Source of the DNA: Candidatus Nomurabacteria bacterium RIFCSPLOWO2_01_FULL_36_10b
GTDB lineage: Bacteria > Patescibacteriota > Minisyncoccia > Phycocordibacterales > UBA1006
Direction of reading: 5' to 3'
DNA length: 8,296 bases
Assembly: GCA_001785725.1 (NCBI GenBank)
Contig: MFUQ01000003.1
Span: forward strand, 49,285-57,580
Part shown: positions 5,952 through 8,296 of the stretch, piece by piece
How the letters are laid out: each line of letters opens with the position of its first letter
Numbering within the stretch: the stretch's first letter is position 1
The notes under the pieces: model-generated
Databases searched by the model: none
Seen by the model: the letters and a program-made list of their open reading frames with translations, nothing else
Told to the model about the DNA's origin: nothing
Made by a program: the position numbers and the translations under genes

Positions 5952-6167
5952 TTATTTTTTCTTTATTATATCCTGATGAAATGTGTGAAAGAAAAGCCCC
6001 CCTAATATAAAAAGCAATAGACCAATAAAAAATATTTCACTTTTATGAAGAACTCCGTCTAGCCAATCATATAGCACCCTACTCATAAGAGAACCTCCAG
6101 CGACAGACGCAAACAAACCAAAAACAGTATGACGACCTGTAAAAATTTCTTTGATTTCTTCTAACAT
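5952..6167 (-). CDS. Small membrane protein, 71 residues, unknown function
   Basis: I do not recognise a family. The sequence begins with an acidic and basic stretch (MLEEIKEIFTGRH), then a moderately hydrophobic Gly/Ser-rich segment (TVFGLFASVAGGSLM, 14-28) that may be a first membrane pass. A clear transmembrane helix follows (IFFIGLLLFILGGLFF, 45-60), then HTFHQDIIKKK, whose terminal lysines should stay in the cytoplasm. One or two passes are possible. It is first in a unit with the LamG-like gene, separated by 17 nt, and has its own extended -10 promoter 8 nt upstream of the ATG. A role linked to the secreted partner is inference from position only. The promoter and the operon spacing make the gene credible despite its size. 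Confidence 0.65.
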   Translation of the reverse strand: MLEEIKEIFTGRHTVFGLFASVAGGSLMSRVLYDWLDGVLHKSEIFFIGLLLFILGGLFFHTFHQDIIKKK

Positions 6168-6175
6168 ACTGAGTT

Positions 6176-6184
6176 AGTATAACA
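6176..6184 (-). promoter_or_regulatory. Extended -10 promoter for the 71-residue/LamG unit, near-leaderless
   Basis: On the minus strand TGT then TATACT (6184 to 6176) forms an extended -10; the -35 region is only T-rich. Eight bases separate the -10 from the ATG at 6167, so the expected start is within about two bases of the start codon. Confidence 0.55.
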
Positions 6185-6231
6185 TATATTTTCTACTGAA
6201 AAATATCTTCCATTTTTCTAATCAATCATTG

Positions 6232-6319
6232 CGGAGGAAGAGGGATTTGAACCCTCGATCCCGTTAGACGAGATACTGCTTTTCGAGAGCAGCCCATTAA
6301 ACCACTCTGGCATTCCTCC
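6232..6319 (-). tRNA. tRNA-Ser(CGA)
   Basis: An 88-nt class II tRNA reading UCG codons. The acceptor stem GGAGGAA (6319-6313) pairs with TTCCTCC (6239-6233), with discriminator G at 6232, as expected for serine. The anticodon stem CTGCT/AGCAG encloses the loop CTCGAAA, with anticodon CGA at 6285-6283. A long variable arm (ATCTCGT paired with ACGGGAT, CTA loop) marks a class II Ser tRNA. The T arm is GAGGG-TTCAAAT-CCCTC. The 3' CCA is not encoded (CAA follows the discriminator), so a CCA-adding enzyme is needed. It starts 14 nt after the stop of the LysE-like gene, with no separate promoter visible, so it is probably processed from that transcript. Confidence 0.97.
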
Positions 6320-6333
6320 TTATACAAATTACA

Positions 6334-6984
6334 TTACAAAAAAGTAACTGCATTTGAAAATGGAAATAATTCCAATACTATAATGCGCACAATTGTTGCG
6401 CCACCAGCTAAAGCAAGAAGCACTGCGGCGGCGCGATTCATATACATGAAAGTTCTACCAGTTATAAGATGTCTGAATTTTATAAGTAGGAATGGCAATC
6501 CGATTGACGCGCAAAACAAAGTGGCAATTATAGCTATATATAAAGCTAGAGCCGCGGGTGCCATTGAAAATCCAACACCTAAACTCCCAAAAACGAGAGG
6601 CATCGTTATAAGTGGAACGGGGTTAGTAATATTTAGTATAAATGTTGAAAAGAAATCATATACGAGCTTTCCGCCAGTATGTTCTTTTATATGATGACGA
6701 ACTGGCGTGTTCCATAAATATATCGCAAAACCTAACATAAAAATGCTACCAATAAGTTGTATTAAAGAACCATTAGCGCTTAAAAATAATGATACAGAAT
6801 GTAGCCCAAAAACAATAATTCCTATATAGAAAACATCAGAAAAAGAGGCGCCAAGACATGACAGAACACCAGACCTGACTCCAGTTGTGAGAGTACGATT
6901 GATACAGAGAAATACAACTGGTCCTAATGGTATCCATATGAGAATACCGATTAAAATGCCTTTAATAATGTTAGGAAGAACCAT
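6334..6984 (-). CDS. LysE/RhtB-family exporter
   Basis: A 216-residue inner-membrane protein of the LysE superfamily, which exports amino acids or other small solutes. Family length is about 200-220. About six hydrophobic segments are visible: roughly 5-27, 38-60, 72-90, 110-133, 142-170 and 182-206. Family signatures are IPLGPVVFLCINRTLTTGVRSG (starting at 18; the core is PLGP, for the usual PGP, followed by the G-x-R-x-G turn), LGASFSDVFY (44-53, the usual LGA..GD region) and NITNPVPLI (118-126, the usual N-x-x-NPK). The lysine usually found in NPK is valine here, so the substrate may differ from that of characterised amino-acid exporters; the substrate cannot be read from sequence. It begins 7 nt after the stop of the M15 peptidase gene, without a Shine-Dalgarno, so it is co-transcribed with it. 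Confidence 0.85.
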   Translation of the reverse strand: MVLPNIIKGILIGILIWIPLGPVVFLCINRTLTTGVRSGVLSCLGASFSDVFYIGIIVFGLHSVSLFLSANGSLIQLIGSIFMLGFAIYLWNTPVRHHIKEHTGGKLVYDFFSTFILNITNPVPLITMPLVFGSLGVGFSMAPAALALYIAIIATLFCASIGLPFLLIKFRHLITGRTFMYMNRAAAVLLALAGGATIVRIIVLELFPFSNAVTFL

Positions 6985-6991
6985 AATTATA

Positions 6992-8248
6992 TTAAAAAAT
7001 TCTAATTTTATTTTTCTTGCCTGGATGATTATCTGACTTGTCTCTCAATCCTGGCGGTAAAGATTCATCAATATCTGGAGTTGAAGGGTCATCTACTCGT
7101 CCCTCTTCCATATTAACACTATCCTGTTGTATATTGTATTCTAAAGTAGTATCCATTGTACGTTCTGGCATAATTATAAGCATAGAATTAGTTGTAGTAG
7201 TAGATGACGATGATGAATATTTAGACCCAAACCCAAGTTCATAGTGCATAGCATCCATTTGACCGAGCCAAATCCAACGATTGTGCCTCCACATTAACAC
7301 AAATTTTTCTGGCATATCAGTCCAATTTGAACGTGTAGCAAAAAATTCTGTAGCTTGGCTATTAGAAACATATAAAATAGGCGGGTTATATTTTACAGGA
7401 ATACCTCCAATAATAATCTTTACACCAGGAGCGTCAGCTAAGCTCGCAACACGAGAAATATAAGGATTTGTGCGCGGATTAATATCAACTGCCATACCCC
7501 ATGCATGCTCTGACAAACGACTGCCTCCAGTTGTCATACGACAATCATATCCTCCAATACCGTATGAATTGCCCGGTGACGGAATTGGATAAAAATCATT
7601 TCCCCCTTCTTCAAGCCATTCTTCCTCTGCCGCGCGTAAAAATGGTACCGCCTCTTTATGTATTTTCACAGTATTATTCCCAAATACTTTTATAGTTACA
7701 ATATTGTCCACTTCACATGCATGAATCTCAACTGACGTACCATCAGTACGATAGAATGTTCTAACGCCACCATTATCATATGCCCATTTTTCAAATTGAG
7801 TGCCGTCGCGCGGTATTGTTGTAATATCAGTACCCTCTGGAAGTGGTTCTGATGTAATATCTTCAATGGATACTATGTCTTCATGCTCTTGCTCTTGTTC
7901 TATGATTATTTGGTCTTCTGGAGAGAAAAGTTCTGGCTGTTGGATAACTTCAGTTACTGACATTACTGTTGGCGCCATATTAAAAGCTTGTGTAAGATTT
8001 TCTTCATTTCCATACCCAAGATAAGCATCAACGTCTTCTTCGCTAATATATTCCTGTGTGCGTATAGAATTAATAAAATTAGGATTCCAGTAGCCATCAA
8101 TACCATACATCAACACAACCACGACAAGAAATGCGACGCTTAAAACTAAAAACAATGAATATTGAATAACTTTTGAGGATAAAAATTTATTATTTTCTAA
8201 TGATTTAATTAATGAACGGAAAAAAGACAGTTGCCCTAAATTTTTCAT
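6992..8248 (-). CDS. Membrane-anchored M15-family (VanY/endolysin-like) peptidase
   Basis: A 418-residue zinc peptidase predicted to cut peptidoglycan stem peptides (D-Ala-D-Ala carboxypeptidase or L-Ala-D-Glu endopeptidase type). Residues 1-28 are basic and cytosolic, 29-48 form one transmembrane anchor, and 49-150 is an acidic Glu-rich linker, so the catalytic part lies outside the membrane. The catalytic domain spans about 150-343. SRLSEHAWGMAVDINPRTNP (243-262) carries the SxHxxGxAxD zinc motif (H248, D255), and MDAMHYE (331-337) supplies H335 and the likely catalytic D332. This pattern is closest to the M15_4 subgroup found in phage endolysins and bacterial VanY-like enzymes. After the domain is a low-complexity SSSSSTTTT run (345-353) and a roughly 65-residue polar tail ending in KKNKIRIF, which lacks a known wall-binding motif. 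It is first in a unit with the LysE-like gene and tRNA-Ser. Fold and zinc site are firm; the exact bond cleaved is inference. Confidence 0.9.
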   Translation of the reverse strand: MKNLGQLSFFRSLIKSLENNKFLSSKVIQYSLFLVLSVAFLVVVVLMYGIDGYWNPNFINSIRTQEYISEEDVDAYLGYGNEENLTQAFNMAPTVMSVTEVIQQPELFSPEDQIIIEQEQEHEDIVSIEDITSEPLPEGTDITTIPRDGTQFEKWAYDNGGVRTFYRTDGTSVEIHACEVDNIVTIKVFGNNTVKIHKEAVPFLRAAEEEWLEEGGNDFYPIPSPGNSYGIGGYDCRMTTGGSRLSEHAWGMAVDINPRTNPYISRVASLADAPGVKIIIGGIPVKYNPPILYVSNSQATEFFATRSNWTDMPEKFVLMWRHNRWIWLGQMDAMHYELGFGSKYSSSSSTTTTNSMLIIMPERTMDTTLEYNIQQDSVNMEEGRVDDPSTPDIDESLPPGLRDKSDNHPGKKNKIRIF

Positions 8249-8254
8249 ATTTTC

Positions 8255-8282
8255 ATAGTAACATATAAAATGAATTTGACAA
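8255..8282 (-). promoter_or_regulatory. Promoter of the peptidase/LysE/tRNA unit, leaderless
   Basis: On the minus strand, TTGTCA (8282 to 8277), a 16-nt spacer and TACTAT (8260 to 8255), preceded by TGT as an extended -10. Only six bases (GAAAAT) lie between the -10 and the ATG at 8248, so transcription should begin at or next to the start codon. No Shine-Dalgarno is possible. Confidence 0.65.
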
Positions 8283-8296
8283 GAACTGTAATTTTA

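Noticed and set aside
6198..6218. GAAAAAT/ATTTTTC hairpin downstream of tRNA-Ser as a terminator
   Set aside because: The stem is almost entirely A-T, and no clean T-run follows on the minus strand; it may still slow polymerase but cannot be called.
6383..6694. Plus-strand 103-codon open frame opposite the LysE-like gene
   Set aside because: It is the complement of a clear membrane-protein gene, with no promoter or ribosome site of its own; similar shadow frames occur opposite the helicase, gap and peptidase genes.
1..8296. CRISPR array, toxin-antitoxin pair, transposon or phage module
   Set aside because: No regularly spaced direct repeats beyond the two-copy hairpin unit, no transposase or integrase motif, and no small overlapping gene pair was seen on either strand.

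Overview
This is an AT-rich bacterial chromosome segment with short intergenic gaps. It carries eight protein genes (one cut by the left edge) and one tRNA. The gene content (a GAPDH, a large UvrD-type helicase fused to a PD-(D/E)XK nuclease, a membrane-anchored M15 peptidase, a LysE-type exporter, a tRNA without encoded CCA, and several small orphan proteins), together with the near absence of Shine-Dalgarno sites, resembles Patescibacteria/CPR (Parcubacteria-like) genomes. That placement is inference from style, not proven. I see no CRISPR array, transposase, phage gene or recognisable defence locus.

Layout. 1-912 (-): 304 codons of glyceraldehyde-3-phosphate dehydrogenase, C-terminus off the window. 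1042-1386 (+): a 114-residue orphan protein, the only gene here with a textbook Shine-Dalgarno. 1377-1531: a dense run of five hairpins, namely a palindrome holding the orphan's stop codon, a 10-bp hairpin, a rho-independent terminator, and two tandem copies of a 25-nt hairpin repeat whose stems vary by pairing-preserving changes. 1551-4577 (-): a 1008-residue SF1A helicase-nuclease. 4675-4995 (+): a very basic 106-residue orphan, divergent from the helicase. 5016-5041: a strong bidirectional terminator. 5952-6167 and 5095-5934 (-): a two-gene unit of a 71-residue membrane protein and a secreted concanavalin-A/LamG-like protein. 6992-8248, 6334-6984 and 6232-6319 (-): an M15 peptidase, a LysE-family exporter and tRNA-Ser(CGA), probably one transcript.

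How it works together. There is no single pathway. Central metabolism (GAPDH), DNA repair or recombination (helicase-nuclease), envelope functions (M15 peptidase, LysE-like exporter, LamG-like secreted protein with a small membrane partner) and translation (tRNA-Ser) sit side by side, as in ordinary compact core genome. Three minus-strand promoters (upstream of the helicase, the 71-residue gene and the peptidase) place the predicted transcription start within about two bases of the ATG, which suggests leaderless mRNAs.

The observations most worth following are the hairpin array between the first orphan and the helicase, the leaderless promoter pattern against one strongly SD-led orphan gene, and the altered helicase and iron-sulfur motifs of the 1008-residue protein. 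I did not find convincing evidence of a new multi-gene system.
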